NCBI GenBank assembly: GCA_964501335.1
Contig: CAZCTC010000061.1
Coordinates: 1 to 46,599 of the forward strand
From: CAZCTC01 sp964501335
GTDB taxonomy: Bacteria > Chloroflexota > Anaerolineae > B4-G1 > SLSP01
Direction of reading: 5' to 3'
Length of the DNA: 46,599 bases
Every line of letters begins with the position of its first letter. Within the stretch, counting starts at the first letter, position 1. The notes below the pieces were generated by a model that was given only the letters and a program-made list of their open reading frames with translations, was not told where the DNA came from and searched no databases. This document shows, one piece after another, positions 17,761 to 25,987 of the stretch. The position numbers and the translations under genes were made by a program.

Positions 17761-18780
17761 TCAATCTTTGCTCAGATAGAGCATCATGGCCAGGGTCAGA
17801 ATGCCCAGGAGGGTGAGTGCCAGCAGTTTGTAGAGGCTGGACGAGATGAGGAAGGCCATGATGCCGAAGAGGGCACAGAAGGCCCAGTAAAGGTAAACGA
17901 CCGTTCGGGTTGAAAGGCCGTAATCCTGTAAGCGGTAGTGGAGATGGCGCCGATCTCCCGACGAGGCCCGGGAGCGATGGCGCCAGCGGTCGGCAATGGT
18001 CCAGGCGACATCGAGGATGGGGATGCCCATGACCAGTAAGACGGTGGCGACGCGGGCGCCGGCGATGAGTCCCAGGGCTCCGAGCAGGTAGCCCAGCATA
18101 AAGGAACCGCTGCTGCCCATAAAGACCCGGGCCGGGGGAATGTTGTAGACCAGAAAGCCGAGGGAGGCCCCTAAAAGGGCGAGTGCCTGGGGGGCGACGC
18201 TGTATTGGCCGCTACGGAGCATATGAATGGCCAGGACGGCGGCCAGGATAGCGGTCACGCCGGCGGCAAGGCCGTCCAGGCCGTCGAGCCAGTTGACTGT
18301 GACGGTCATGCCGGTGATCCAGAAGATGGAGAGCGGGATATAGATCAGGGCCGGCAGGTAGACCGTCGCCCCGGTCAAGGGATTGTTGAAGCGTTCCAGG
18401 ATGATCAAGGTGGCAGTGGCGATGATGGCGGCGAAGAGGTAACCGACATATTGAGCCCAGGGGGGGAGATCAAACCGATCGTCGACCAGACCGAAGATGA
18501 ACATCAAGATGCCGCCCACGATCAGCCCGGTGAAGCGGATGGTTTCCTGGGGATCGGCGGTGGGAATGGTTTGGATTTTAGAGAGCGCGATGGCGCCGAA
18601 AAAGCCGGCAGCGATGCCGACTCCACCCAGACGTGAGATGCGCCCCTGGTGCTGGCGTCGCCCTCCGGGTTGATCGGCGAGTCCCAGACGCAGGCCCAGC
18701 CAGGCGCTGAAAGGGGTCACGATTAAGGCGATCAAAAAACCGCCAAGGAGCACAAGCAATAGGTAAATTTCCAGGCTCAT
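17761..18780 (-). CDS. WecA/MraY-like polyprenyl-phosphate sugar-1-phosphate transferase
   Basis: A 339-residue multi-pass membrane enzyme of the glycosyltransferase-4 (MraY/WecA/TagO) family. It transfers a UDP-HexNAc-1-phosphate to undecaprenyl phosphate, the first step of a surface glycan. Motifs: early GRISRLGGVGI, FGLVDDRFDLPPWAQ (DD metal/lipid site), the NWLDGLDGLAAG loop, and a cytoplasmic histidine loop SGDRRHLHYRLQDYGLS. The Asp-Gly-Leu-Asp-Gly-Leu signature and the HLHYRL loop fit WecA/TagO better than MraY. It is followed by the family-5 binding protein on the same strand. Confidence 0.9.
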   Translation of the reverse strand: MSLEIYLLLVLLGGFLIALIVTPFSAWLGLRLGLADQPGGRRQHQGRISRLGGVGIAAGFFGAIALSKIQTIPTADPQETIRFTGLIVGGILMFIFGLVDDRFDLPPWAQYVGYLFAAIIATATLIILERFNNPLTGATVYLPALIYIPLSIFWITGMTVTVNWLDGLDGLAAGVTAILAAVLAIHMLRSGQYSVAPQALALLGASLGFLVYNIPPARVFMGSSGSFMLGYLLGALGLIAGARVATVLLVMGIPILDVAWTIADRWRHRSRASSGDRRHLHYRLQDYGLSTRTVVYLYWAFCALFGIMAFLISSSLYKLLALTLLGILTLAMMLYLSKD

Positions 18781-18828
18781 GGTCGGTGCCTCACTTTATT
18801 AAGGGGTCTTCTGGTGGAAACAAAAGAA

Positions 18829-18864
18829 GGCCGCACCGAAAGGAATCTGTTTTTCGATGCGGCC
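18829..18864 (-). terminator. Intrinsic terminator after upp
   Basis: A 13-bp stem with one G-U pair (18829-18841 with 18852-18864), followed on the minus strand by TTCTTTTG. It lies just after the upp stop and before the WecA-like gene. Confidence 0.75.
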
Positions 18865-18882
18865 GAAGGGGCATGTGCCCGG

Positions 18883-19509
18883 TTAACCGGTGCCGAATTG
18901 CCGGTCGCCGGCATCTCCCAGGCCGGGAAGGATGTATCCCTGTTCGTTGAGCCGCTCGTCGATGGCGGCTACATGGACCGGGACATCCGGATGTGCGGTG
19001 GTGAAGCGTTCCAGCCCTTCCGGCGCTGCGATCAGAGCCAGGAACTTGATGCGATGGGCGCCCCATTTTTTTAGGATGTCGACCGTGGCGACCGCGGATC
19101 CGCCGGTGGCCAGCATGGGATCGAGGACGAGGCAAAGGTCGACGGTAGGGCTGACGGGCAGTCGGTTGTAATATTGCACCGGACGTAATGTGTGCTCGTC
19201 GCGAAAAAGGCCGATGTGCCAGACTTCTGCGGAGGGCATCATTTCCCAGATGCCTTCGACCATTCCCAGGCCGGCGCGCAAAATGGGGACGAGGCCAACC
19301 GTTTCTTTGAGGGTATATCCAACGGTTTGGACAAGGGGGGTCTGGACGGGAGTTTCTTCGATGGCCAGATCGGATGTGGCTTCGCAAGCCAGCAAGATGG
19401 CGATCTCCCGCATTAACTCGCGAAATTTTTTGGGATCAGTGCGCTGGTCGCGCAGCCTGGTCAGCTTATGCCGAACCAGCGGGTGTGTAGAAACGTACAC
19501 CTGCGACAT
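18883..19509 (-). CDS. upp: Uracil phosphoribosyltransferase
   Basis: Converts uracil and PRPP to UMP in pyrimidine salvage. The 208-residue length is standard. Motifs: THPLVRHKLTRLRD at the N-terminus, VPILRAGLGMVEG, HIGLFRDE, the PRPP-binding loop LDPMLATGGSA (129-139) and the C-terminal GYILPGLGDAGDRQFGT uracil pocket. AGGAGG lies just upstream of the ATG. It has its own promoter and terminator, so it is monocistronic. Confidence 0.97.
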   Translation of the reverse strand: MSQVYVSTHPLVRHKLTRLRDQRTDPKKFRELMREIAILLACEATSDLAIEETPVQTPLVQTVGYTLKETVGLVPILRAGLGMVEGIWEMMPSAEVWHIGLFRDEHTLRPVQYYNRLPVSPTVDLCLVLDPMLATGGSAVATVDILKKWGAHRIKFLALIAAPEGLERFTTAHPDVPVHVAAIDERLNEQGYILPGLGDAGDRQFGTG

Positions 19510-19541
19510 AGTTCCTCCTGAGGTGGGTTAACGCCTTAGGG

Positions 19542-19569
19542 ATTGTATATGAGCAGAGAGGATTGTCAA
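19542..19569 (-). promoter_or_regulatory. upp promoter
   Basis: Minus strand TTGACA (19564-19569), 16-nt spacer, TACAAT (19542-19547). The -35 hexamer contains the TGA stop (19566-19568) of the upstream binding-protein gene. Confidence 0.78.
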
Positions 19570-20351
19570 TGTCCGCTGGTGGCCATCCACTGGGCTATCA
19601 GTTTATTGAGGGTGCCGTCGGTTTGCATCTGTTGCAAATAGTGGCCGATGGCAATGATGAGGGCTTCTTCATCATGGCGGCCGGCGACGACGTAGATTTC
19701 ATCGGTGATGGGAGGATCGAGCACTTTTAGATTGGGCTGGGTCAGGAGGATTCCCTGGGCGGCCACATTATCGACGACGGCCGCTTCGACGGAACCGTTG
19801 TTGAGGGCGCCGAGGACCTGTTCCGGGGTTTCACCGGAGAGCAGGACCGGGGCGGGATTGAGTTCTTTTTCCCAGCGCAGGGCTTCCATGTGGCCTTCGG
19901 TGCCGAAGACGACGGCGACTTTATGGCCTCCCAGATCGGAGAGAGAATGGATGGGGGAATTGTGGCTGACGACCAGGACTTCGCCGGCGTTGAAGTAGGG
20001 GGAACTGAAGGCGACATCCTGGGTGCGGGCGGGATCGGGGTAGAGGGCGGAGATGATGATATCGGCCTGGTTGGTTGTGAGAGAGTCGTAAAGTCCATCG
20101 TAACCGACGACGATGAACTGGACTTTGACTCCGAGCCGGCGGCCGATTTCCTGTCCGAGGTCGACATCCAATCCGGCGACCTGATTGTTGGCGATGTATT
20201 CAAAAGGCGGAAATGAGGGGTCCAGCGCTATGCGCAGGACCCCTGCTTTACGAATTCGCTCGATCGGGTCGGGTTTTCCCCCACTACAGGCAGCCAGTCC
20301 GATCAGAATGATCAGGGCCAGCAGCGAGAAGCCTTTGTATCTGCTTACCAT
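19566..20351 (-). CDS. Amino-acid-type ABC transporter solute-binding lipoprotein (family 3)
   Basis: A 261-residue family 3 periplasmic-type binding protein. The lipoprotein signal ends at LIGLAAC. Core motifs: GVLRIALDPSFPPFEY, VAGLDVDLGQEIGRRLG, GLYDSLTTNQADIIISAL and GHKVAVVFGTEGHMEA. The ligand is probably a polar amino acid, by family analogy. There is no permease or ATPase partner next to it. AGGGGG lies a few nt upstream of the ATG. Confidence 0.92.
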   Translation of the reverse strand: MVSRYKGFSLLALIILIGLAACSGGKPDPIERIRKAGVLRIALDPSFPPFEYIANNQVAGLDVDLGQEIGRRLGVKVQFIVVGYDGLYDSLTTNQADIIISALYPDPARTQDVAFSSPYFNAGEVLVVSHNSPIHSLSDLGGHKVAVVFGTEGHMEALRWEKELNPAPVLLSGETPEQVLGALNNGSVEAAVVDNVAAQGILLTQPNLKVLDPPITDEIYVVAGRHDEEALIIAIGHYLQQMQTDGTLNKLIAQWMATSGH

Positions 20352-20405
20352 CGTCCCCCTCCAGATTGGGCGGGAAAGGGGCCCGTGAGGGAGAAAAAGT
20401 GAACT

Positions 20406-20909
20406 CTAGCTTGCGGCCTGGGAACTTTGGGTGTAGGTTCCGTTGGCGTTGCCTGTCGTCTCTTCCTCCAGCATTTGCCGGACTTCCCGCTCCATCATAT
20501 CTCCGACTAAAAGCATTTGTGTGAGCTGGGTTTCAGCTTCGGCATCGCCGTTGGGGCGATGTTGCCAGGCAGCTTCCAGTGCGGTGTTCATGTGCTGCAG
20601 ATTGCGCAGCAGGACCATCAGCATTTCTGCCGGGGCGAGTTCGCGGGCATAGAGTTTGACCCGGGGACCGCCATAGAAACCCAGTTCTTCCATCAGTTCG
20701 ACATCGGTCTGACTGAGGTTGCCGTCTGCGGGACCTTCCACGAATTCAAAACGGGCATCACATTCCAATAAGAGTTGGAAAGATTCCAGATTGGTCCAGG
20801 GCAACAACCCTTCGTGGCTCAATTCATTATACAGCCTTTTCACCGGGACAAAGACATCCGGGTCAGTGGCCAGGATAGCCGCTACGCGATTGGTAACTGG
20901 GTCTTGCAT
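20406..20909 (-). CDS. Conserved-looking hypothetical protein
   Basis: A 167-residue soluble, acidic protein that I do not recognise. The N-terminal 80 residues (AAILATDPDVFVPVKRLYNEL...FQLLLECDARFEFVEG) look like a small winged-helix fold. This is followed by a helical region with ELAPAEMLMVLLRNLQHMNTALEAAW and MLLVGDMMEREVRQMLEEE. The last 15 residues are polar and low complexity. GGAG lies about 9 nt upstream of the ATG. It precedes the family-3 binding protein by 54 bp on the same strand. No function is assigned. Confidence 0.7.
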   Translation of the reverse strand: MQDPVTNRVAAILATDPDVFVPVKRLYNELSHEGLLPWTNLESFQLLLECDARFEFVEGPADGNLSQTDVELMEELGFYGGPRVKLYARELAPAEMLMVLLRNLQHMNTALEAAWQHRPNGDAEAETQLTQMLLVGDMMEREVRQMLEEETTGNANGTYTQSSQAAS

Positions 20910-21033
20910 TTCAACTACTCCATTATATTTCTATTGGTCCAAAAGGATAAATGCCCGACGCTGCTGCGTTTTTATTCAGGCCACTATAATGCCGGATGGG
21001 TTGAATCCCGCAAGGGGGTTCTTCCTGTTAAAT

Positions 21034-21102
21034 GTCGACGCGCTGGAAGGGAAGAGATAGTTTTTTATGTTTTCGCGCGCCTTCTGAGGCGCGCGAAAAC
21101 AT
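21034..21102 (+). repeat. Dispersed hairpin element
   Basis: Short-flanked copy: GACGCGCTGG, GAAGAGATAG, a T run, then a perfect 15-bp stem 21067-21081 with 21088-21102, loop TTCTGA. Forward orientation, upstream of the unknown minus-strand gene. Confidence 0.78.
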
Positions 21103-21294
21103 GGTTTTTTCCAGATTTTCCGCGCCGATGATGCGAATGAGAGCGGCTGTTTTTGTCTATTCCGAAGGCGCGAAAACATGGTTTTTTCCAGATTTTCCGC
21201 GCCGATGATGCGAATGAGTGCGGCTGTTTTTGTCTATTCCGAAGGTGCGAAAAGAAGTTTTTTCGGATTTTCCGCGCCGATGATGCGAATGAGT
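21103..21294. repeat. 77-bp tandem repeat, about 2.5 copies
   Basis: Copy 1 starts at 21103, copy 2 at 21180 and a partial third at about 21257. Each begins with a T-rich run and contains CGCGCCGATGATGCGAATGAG. Copies 1 and 2 differ at only a few positions. The array abuts the 3' end of rarA. Confidence 0.85.
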
Positions 21295-21298
21295 ATCG

Positions 21299-22672
21299 TT
21301 ATTCGTTGTTTTTTTCGGGATCCCCTTTGGGGGATTCGCCGCGCATCAGGCGCAGTCGTTCGATGATTCGTTGTTCGTAAGCCTGCCCTTTGGGGTGGAA
21401 CCAGCCACCCTCTACTCCTTCCGGTAGATAGCGTTGCGCTACCCAGCCCCGGGGGAAGTTGTGCGGCAATTTGTATCCCGGATTGTCTCCGAGCATCTGC
21501 CGATATTGTTCCTGTAAAGGACCTTTAAAAGTACTGCTTTTATCGCGTAAATAAACCGGCGGCGCTTTGTAGCCGTTTCGTTCGATCTCACCAAGCGCTT
21601 CCCAATAGGCTCCCAGGCTGTTGGATTTAGGTGCGGTGGCCAGGTAAAGGGTCGCTTCGGCCAGATGGTACTGTCCTTCCGGCAGACCTACGCATTCAAA
21701 GGCATCGGCGCAGCTGGCGGTGATCATGAGGGCCCAGGGATCGGCCAGGCCGACATCCTCGGCGGCCAGAATCAAAAGCCGGCGCAGGACGAAGCGGGGA
21801 TCTTCCCCCGCAGCGATCATTTTGGCCAGATAGTAAAGGGCGGCATCGGGATCGGAACCGCGCACTGATTTGATGAAAGCACTGATGGTGTCGTAGTGTT
21901 CATCGCCGGCCCGATCGTATTCCAATGTCCGGCGCTGAATCGATTCTTCCGCGACGGCCAGGGTGATGTGGACGGTGCCGTCAGAGTCCGGTGGTGTCGA
22001 TTCGACGGCCAGTTCCAGGGCATTGAGTGCATCGCGGACATCGCCGGAGGCCACTTCGACCAGATGATCGAGGGCATCGGAGTCTATGACGATGGAGCGC
22101 TTGCCGTAGCCTCGTTCGGAATCCAGCAGAGCCCTTTGTAAAAGGTCGCGGACTTCGTTGAATCCAAGGTTTTCAAAGCGGAAGACGCGGGAGCGGCTGA
22201 GGAGGGGGGCGATGACTGAGAAGAAGGGGTTTTCGGTGGTGACACCGATGAGTGTGACCGTGCCGTCTTCGACAATGGGGAGCAGCGCATCCTGTTGGGC
22301 TTTATTCCAGCGATGGATCTCATCGACCATCAGGATGGTGCGCTGGCCGTACATGCCGAGACGCTGGCGGGCGGCTTCGACCAGCTTGCGCAGGTCTGAG
22401 ACGCCATCCAAAACTGCATTTAAAGTTTCAAAGTACATCCGGGAGGTCTGGGCGATGATCATCGCCAGCGTTGTTTTTCCCGTTCCGGGAGGCCCTGAGA
22501 AGATAAGGGAAGAAAAGAGCCGATCTGCTTCGATGGCCCGGCGCAATAAACGTCCCGGACCGACGATTTTTTCCTGGCCGACGAATTCATCTAAGGTACG
22601 GGGACGCATCCGGGCGGCCAGCGGTGCTCCTCGACGAATCTCTTCCTGCCGATTGTGTTCGAAAAGGTCCAT
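21299..22672 (-). CDS. rarA: Replication-associated recombination protein A (AAA+ ATPase)
   Basis: A 457-residue RarA/MgsA/WRNIP1-family clamp-loader-like ATPase acting at stalled replication forks. N-terminal RMRPRTLDEFVGQEKIVGPG, Walker A GPPGTGKTT (60-68), Walker B MVDEIHRWNKAQQDALLPI, sensor VTTENPFFSVIAPLLSRSRVF. The C-terminal oligomerisation domain includes SVRGSDPDAALYYLAKMIAAGEDPRFVLRRLLILAAEDVG and GYKLPHNFPRGWVAQRYLPEG. Length and order are as expected. A promoter lies about 60-85 nt upstream. Confidence 0.96.
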   Translation of the reverse strand: MDLFEHNRQEEIRRGAPLAARMRPRTLDEFVGQEKIVGPGRLLRRAIEADRLFSSLIFSGPPGTGKTTLAMIIAQTSRMYFETLNAVLDGVSDLRKLVEAARQRLGMYGQRTILMVDEIHRWNKAQQDALLPIVEDGTVTLIGVTTENPFFSVIAPLLSRSRVFRFENLGFNEVRDLLQRALLDSERGYGKRSIVIDSDALDHLVEVASGDVRDALNALELAVESTPPDSDGTVHITLAVAEESIQRRTLEYDRAGDEHYDTISAFIKSVRGSDPDAALYYLAKMIAAGEDPRFVLRRLLILAAEDVGLADPWALMITASCADAFECVGLPEGQYHLAEATLYLATAPKSNSLGAYWEALGEIERNGYKAPPVYLRDKSSTFKGPLQEQYRQMLGDNPGYKLPHNFPRGWVAQRYLPEGVEGGWFHPKGQAYEQRIIERLRLMRGESPKGDPEKNNE

Positions 22673-22730
22673 TGTTCTGCCTCTGCGTTGAGGTGAACTG
22701 TCTCCTGAGGGGACAGGGCCAACGGAGCTA

Positions 22731-22758
22731 AGTATAACAGTTTTGTCAGACGAATCAA
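22731..22758 (-). promoter_or_regulatory. rarA promoter
   Basis: Minus strand TTGATT (22753-22758), 16-nt spacer, TATACT (22731-22736). Confidence 0.65.
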
Positions 22759-22804
22759 CCTTTTGGGTTAAAATTCGGTAATAATGTGATTGATGTCGTC
22801 TTTG

Positions 22805-22962
22805 GGGTGACGTTTGTCATGGCTGTGTTTTTTAGCGTCCCGCAAATAGCTTTTTCCTGGTCAGAAGCGACGCGCGGGGCGAAGCAGGCAGAGAGCGTTG
22901 TTTTTTATTCCTAATTTCGGCGGCTTTCTGAAGCCGCCGAAATTAGGGGCTTTTTCTCTGTT
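22805..22962 (+). repeat. Dispersed hairpin element, full copy
   Basis: Forward orientation: AGCGTCCCGCAAATAGC, GCGACGCGCGGGGCGAAGC, a T run, then a perfect 16-bp stem 22911-22926 with 22931-22946 (loop TCTG), followed by GGGGCTTTTTC. It lies between the divergent rarA and slipin genes. Confidence 0.82.
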
Positions 22963-23000
22963 CCCGTCTAGGGGAGGGGGGATAACCCATCTCTATACGG

Positions 23001-23028
23001 TTGCCGTTCTAACATTCCAACCTATAAT
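23001..23028 (+). promoter_or_regulatory. Promoter of the slipin gene
   Basis: TTGCCG (23001-23006), 16-nt spacer, perfect TATAAT (23023-23028), about 60 nt before the ATG. Confidence 0.65.
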
Positions 23029-23088
23029 TAAAAATGGTTAGTCAGACGGTACTCTTCTTGATGCGAATTCAAAAAGGAGGATTCCTGT

Positions 23089-23898
23089 ATGGGCGACGCA
23101 CTGGGTACTTTCATTTGTCTTTTTGGTGGTTTGGTAATTGTGGCCCTGGCTCTGGCCATTTCTTCTATTCGGGTGGTGCAGGAATATGAGCGAGGGGTGG
23201 TTTTTCGGTTGGGTCGGTTGGTGGGCGGGGGGGCGAAAGGCCCGGGGCTTTTCTTACTCGTTCCTTTCATCGATCGGATGGTCAAAGTAGATCTGCGCAC
23301 GGTGACGATGGATATTCCGGCCCAGGAATGTATCACGCATGATAATGTCACGGTCAAAGTCAATGCCGTCGTGCTCTATCGTGTGATTGAGCCGAAGAAC
23401 GCTATCGTGGAGGTAGAGGATTTCCGTCGGGCTACCTGGCAGATCGCTCAGACCTCATTACGGAATGTGATCGGGCAGTCGGATCTGGACGAGATGCTGG
23501 CGCATCGGGAGAAGATCAACACTCAGTTGCAGCAGATCATTGACGAACAGACTGAGCCCTGGGGGATCAAGGTCAGCACGGTTGAAATCAAGGATGTGGA
23601 GCTGCCGCAGACGATGCAGCGCGCCATGGCGAAGCAGGCTGAGGCGGAACGCGAGAAGCGGGCCAAGATCATTCACGCTTCGGGCGAGTTCGAGGCTTCC
23701 AAGCAGCTGGCTGAGGCCGCGGTAGTGATCTCTTCCAATCCGGCTACGATGCAGTTGCGCTATTTGCAGACGTTGACCGAGATTGCGGTAGAGAAGAACT
23801 CGACCATTATCTTCCCGGTGCCGATCGAGTTTATGAATGCCTTTAAGGGCTTGTTGGACAATGTGGGGTCGATGGGAGAGCTTTCCAAGAAGGAATAG
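23089..23898 (+). CDS. Slipin / SPFH (band 7) membrane protein
   Basis: A 269-residue stomatin-like protein. One N-terminal hydrophobic segment (about 5-27) anchors it. The SPFH domain follows: VVQEYERGVVFRLGRL, GPGLFLLVPFIDRMVKVDLRTVT, and the slipin-specific QECITHDNVTVKVNAVVLYRV. A charged helical coiled-coil (MAKQAEAEREKRAKIIHASGEFEASKQL) leads to ATMQLRYLQTLTEIAVEKNSTIIFPVP. Family members scaffold membrane microdomains. No NfeD-type partner is adjacent. It has its own promoter, a strong AAGGAGG site and an intrinsic terminator, so it appears monocistronic. Confidence 0.93.
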   Translation: MGDALGTFICLFGGLVIVALALAISSIRVVQEYERGVVFRLGRLVGGGAKGPGLFLLVPFIDRMVKVDLRTVTMDIPAQECITHDNVTVKVNAVVLYRVIEPKNAIVEVEDFRRATWQIAQTSLRNVIGQSDLDEMLAHREKINTQLQQIIDEQTEPWGIKVSTVEIKDVELPQTMQRAMAKQAEAEREKRAKIIHASGEFEASKQLAEAAVVISSNPATMQLRYLQTLTEIAVEKNSTIIFPVPIEFMNAFKGLLDNVGSMGELSKKE

Positions 23899-23926
23899 CC
23901 TTCCGGCTCACTTAGCGATGACATCA

Positions 23927-23960
23927 CCCCCTTCTCTGAGCTTCAGAGAGGGGGGTTTTT
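23927..23960 (+). terminator. Intrinsic terminator after slipin gene
   Basis: A 13-bp stem with one G-U pair (23927-23939 with 23943-23955, loop GCT), then TTTTT at 23956-23960. Confidence 0.88.
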
Positions 23961-23989
23961 GTTAAGGAGAAGTAGACAGTAGAAAGTAG

Positions 23990-24165
23990 ACAGCGGAGCA
24001 AAAACGATTTGCGCGGTCAGTCCAGAGAACAAAAGAAAGAAAAGTCCCTGTTTGCGGCGGCATTCTGAAGCCGCCGCAAACAGGGACAAAAACAACTTTC
24101 TCTGCCCGTCCAGCGCGTTGTGTTTTATCGGCAAGAGATTTTTTGCGGGATGGCTGGAGTTTTCG
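23990..24165 (-). repeat. Dispersed hairpin element, reverse orientation
   Basis: A perfect 18-bp stem (24044-24061 with 24070-24087, loop ATTCTGAA) is followed by CTTTCTCTGCCCGTCC, AGCGCGTTG and TTTTTTGCGGGATGG, the reverse complement of the forward flank. It ends about 35 nt upstream of the SsuA-like gene. Confidence 0.8.
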
Positions 24166-24200
24166 TTTTGAAGAGCTAAGAGTTTTATAAGGAGGAAATC

Positions 24201-25247
24201 ATGAAACAGGGGTGGGGCAAAGCCGGTTTTGTGGGAATGTTGCTGATGGCCATGATAAGCGGCTGCGCTGCTCCGGCGGCGATGCCGCAGGCTCAGGCGA
24301 TTCGGGTGGGTTATTTTCCAAATATTACCCATTCTCAGGCGTTGATTGGATTGGCCCGCGGCGATTTTCAACGGACTTTGGGCGATGGAGTGACGATCGA
24401 GGCAACTTCTTTCAATGCCGGTCCGTCGGTGATCGAAGCGCTTTTTGCGGGGCAGATCGATCTGGCGTACATTGGGCCCAATCCCGCCATTAATGGCTAT
24501 GTTCAATCGAAAGGGCAGGCGGTGCATGTGGTGGCCGGGGCGACAAGCGGTGGGGCCGCGTTGGTGGTCAGGCCGGCGGCGGGGATCAGGACGCCGGCGG
24601 ATCTGGCGGGTAAGCGGCTGGCGTCGCCGCAGCTGGGCAATACACAGGATGTGGCGCTGCGGAATTATCTGGTGGTGAATGGGTTAAAGACCAGGGAGAC
24701 CGGCGGTGATGTAGAGGTCTTGCCGACGCAGAATCCGCAGATTCTGGATTTGTTTAAGCAGGGGCAGATCGATGGGGCCTGGGTGCCGGAGCCCTGGGCC
24801 AGCCGGTTGGTAGTCGAGGGCGGGGGCGAGGTCTTTCTGGATGAACGGGATCTCTGGCCTAACGGTGATTTCACGACGGCCGTGGTGATTGTCAGCCGGG
24901 ACTTTTTGCAATCACGGCCGGAACTGGTCAAGGCATGGTTGACGGCTCATATAGAGGTGACGCAGTGGGAGATCGATCATCCGGCCGAGGCGCAGTCTTT
25001 GCTGAACAGTGAGATCGAGCGGCTGACGGGCAAGCCGCTGGGCGATGCGGTGATGGCGCAGGCGTGGGAGCGGATGCGGCCGACCTGGGATCCTATTTCT
25101 GATTCTCTATTTTCGGCGGCCGATTCGGCTTATGCTGCCGGCTTTTTGCGCGAGAAACCGGAGCTGGAGGGGATTTTCGATTTAACGTTGCTCAATGCGA
25201 TCCTGGAGTCGAAGAGTCTTCCGTTGGTATCGGAGGTGAAGCCATGA
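24201..25247 (+). CDS. SsuA/TauA/NrtA-type ABC solute-binding lipoprotein
   Basis: A 348-residue binding protein of the aliphatic sulfonate/taurine/nitrate group. The lipoprotein signal ends at ISGC (Cys22). Family motifs: IRVGYFPNITHSQALIGLARG, SFNAGPSVIEALFAGQIDLAYIGPNPAINGY, GKRLASPQLGNTQDVALRNYL and GQIDGAWVPEPWASRLV. The substrate is not decided by sequence alone; the ITHSQALIG start resembles the sulfonate/nitrate subgroup. AAGGAGG lies just upstream. It is the first gene of an SBP-ATPase-permease operon with 4-nt overlaps. Confidence 0.92.
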   Translation: MKQGWGKAGFVGMLLMAMISGCAAPAAMPQAQAIRVGYFPNITHSQALIGLARGDFQRTLGDGVTIEATSFNAGPSVIEALFAGQIDLAYIGPNPAINGYVQSKGQAVHVVAGATSGGAALVVRPAAGIRTPADLAGKRLASPQLGNTQDVALRNYLVVNGLKTRETGGDVEVLPTQNPQILDLFKQGQIDGAWVPEPWASRLVVEGGGEVFLDERDLWPNGDFTTAVVIVSRDFLQSRPELVKAWLTAHIEVTQWEIDHPAEAQSLLNSEIERLTGKPLGDAVMAQAWERMRPTWDPISDSLFSAADSAYAAGFLREKPELEGIFDLTLLNAILESKSLPLVSEVKP

Positions 25248-25987
25248 AACTGGAAGTGCGAGGGGTGGAGAAGGCCTTCAATTCGCGGCGACGGGCCTTG
25301 ACGGTGTTGGAAGGGATCGATCTGGTTATTCCGGCCGGCGAGTTTGTCTGTCTGATTGGGCCGTCGGGATGCGGGAAGAGCACCTTGTTGAATATGTTGG
25401 CCGGATTGGATGAACCGACCCGGGGAGTGATTCTGGCCGGGGAACAACAGGTCAAAGGGCCCGATCCCAGCCGGGCTTTGATTTTTCAGGATGGGGCGTT
25501 GTTTCCCTGGTTGAATGTGCAGGCGAATGTGGAATTTGGCTTGCGCATGAAAGGGTATTCCAAAGAGGAACGTGAACGTACCGCATTGCGTCTCTTGGAA
25601 ATGGTGCATCTCGTGCAGTTTCGTCATGTTTGGGTGCACGAGCTTTCGGGAGGGATGAAGCAGCGGGTGGCGTTGGCTCGTGCGTTGGCGGTCGAACCGG
25701 CGGTGCTGTTGATGGATGAGCCGTTTGGGGCGCTGGATGCCATTACGCGGGATATGTTGCATATAGAGCTTCAGGAGTTGTGGATGCGGACCCGTAAGAC
25801 GGTCGTCTTTGTCACCCATAATGTACGGGAAGCGGTGGTGTTGGGGGATCGGGTGGTTGTGATGTCGGCCCGGCCTGGACGGATTGTGGCGGAGCATCGG
25901 ATCGATTTGCCGCGACCCCGGTTGGTTGATGATCCCAAGACTGCCCGGGTCGCGGGCCATATATCAAAGGATTTGAAAGTTTTATGA
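25244..25987 (+). CDS. SsuB/TauB/NrtD-type ABC transporter ATPase
   Basis: A 247-residue ATP-binding subunit powering the importer. Walker A GPSGCGKST (39-47), Q-loop FQDGALFPWLNV, signature LSGGMKQR (134-141), Walker B LLMDEP (155-160), D-loop GALD and switch His in VFVTHNVREAV. This set is typical of the nitrate/sulfonate/taurine ATPases. ATGA overlaps join it to the binding protein before and the permease after. Confidence 0.95.
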   Translation: MKLEVRGVEKAFNSRRRALTVLEGIDLVIPAGEFVCLIGPSGCGKSTLLNMLAGLDEPTRGVILAGEQQVKGPDPSRALIFQDGALFPWLNVQANVEFGLRMKGYSKEERERTALRLLEMVHLVQFRHVWVHELSGGMKQRVALARALAVEPAVLLMDEPFGALDAITRDMLHIELQELWMRTRKTVVFVTHNVREAVVLGDRVVVMSARPGRIVAEHRIDLPRPRLVDDPKTARVAGHISKDLKVL

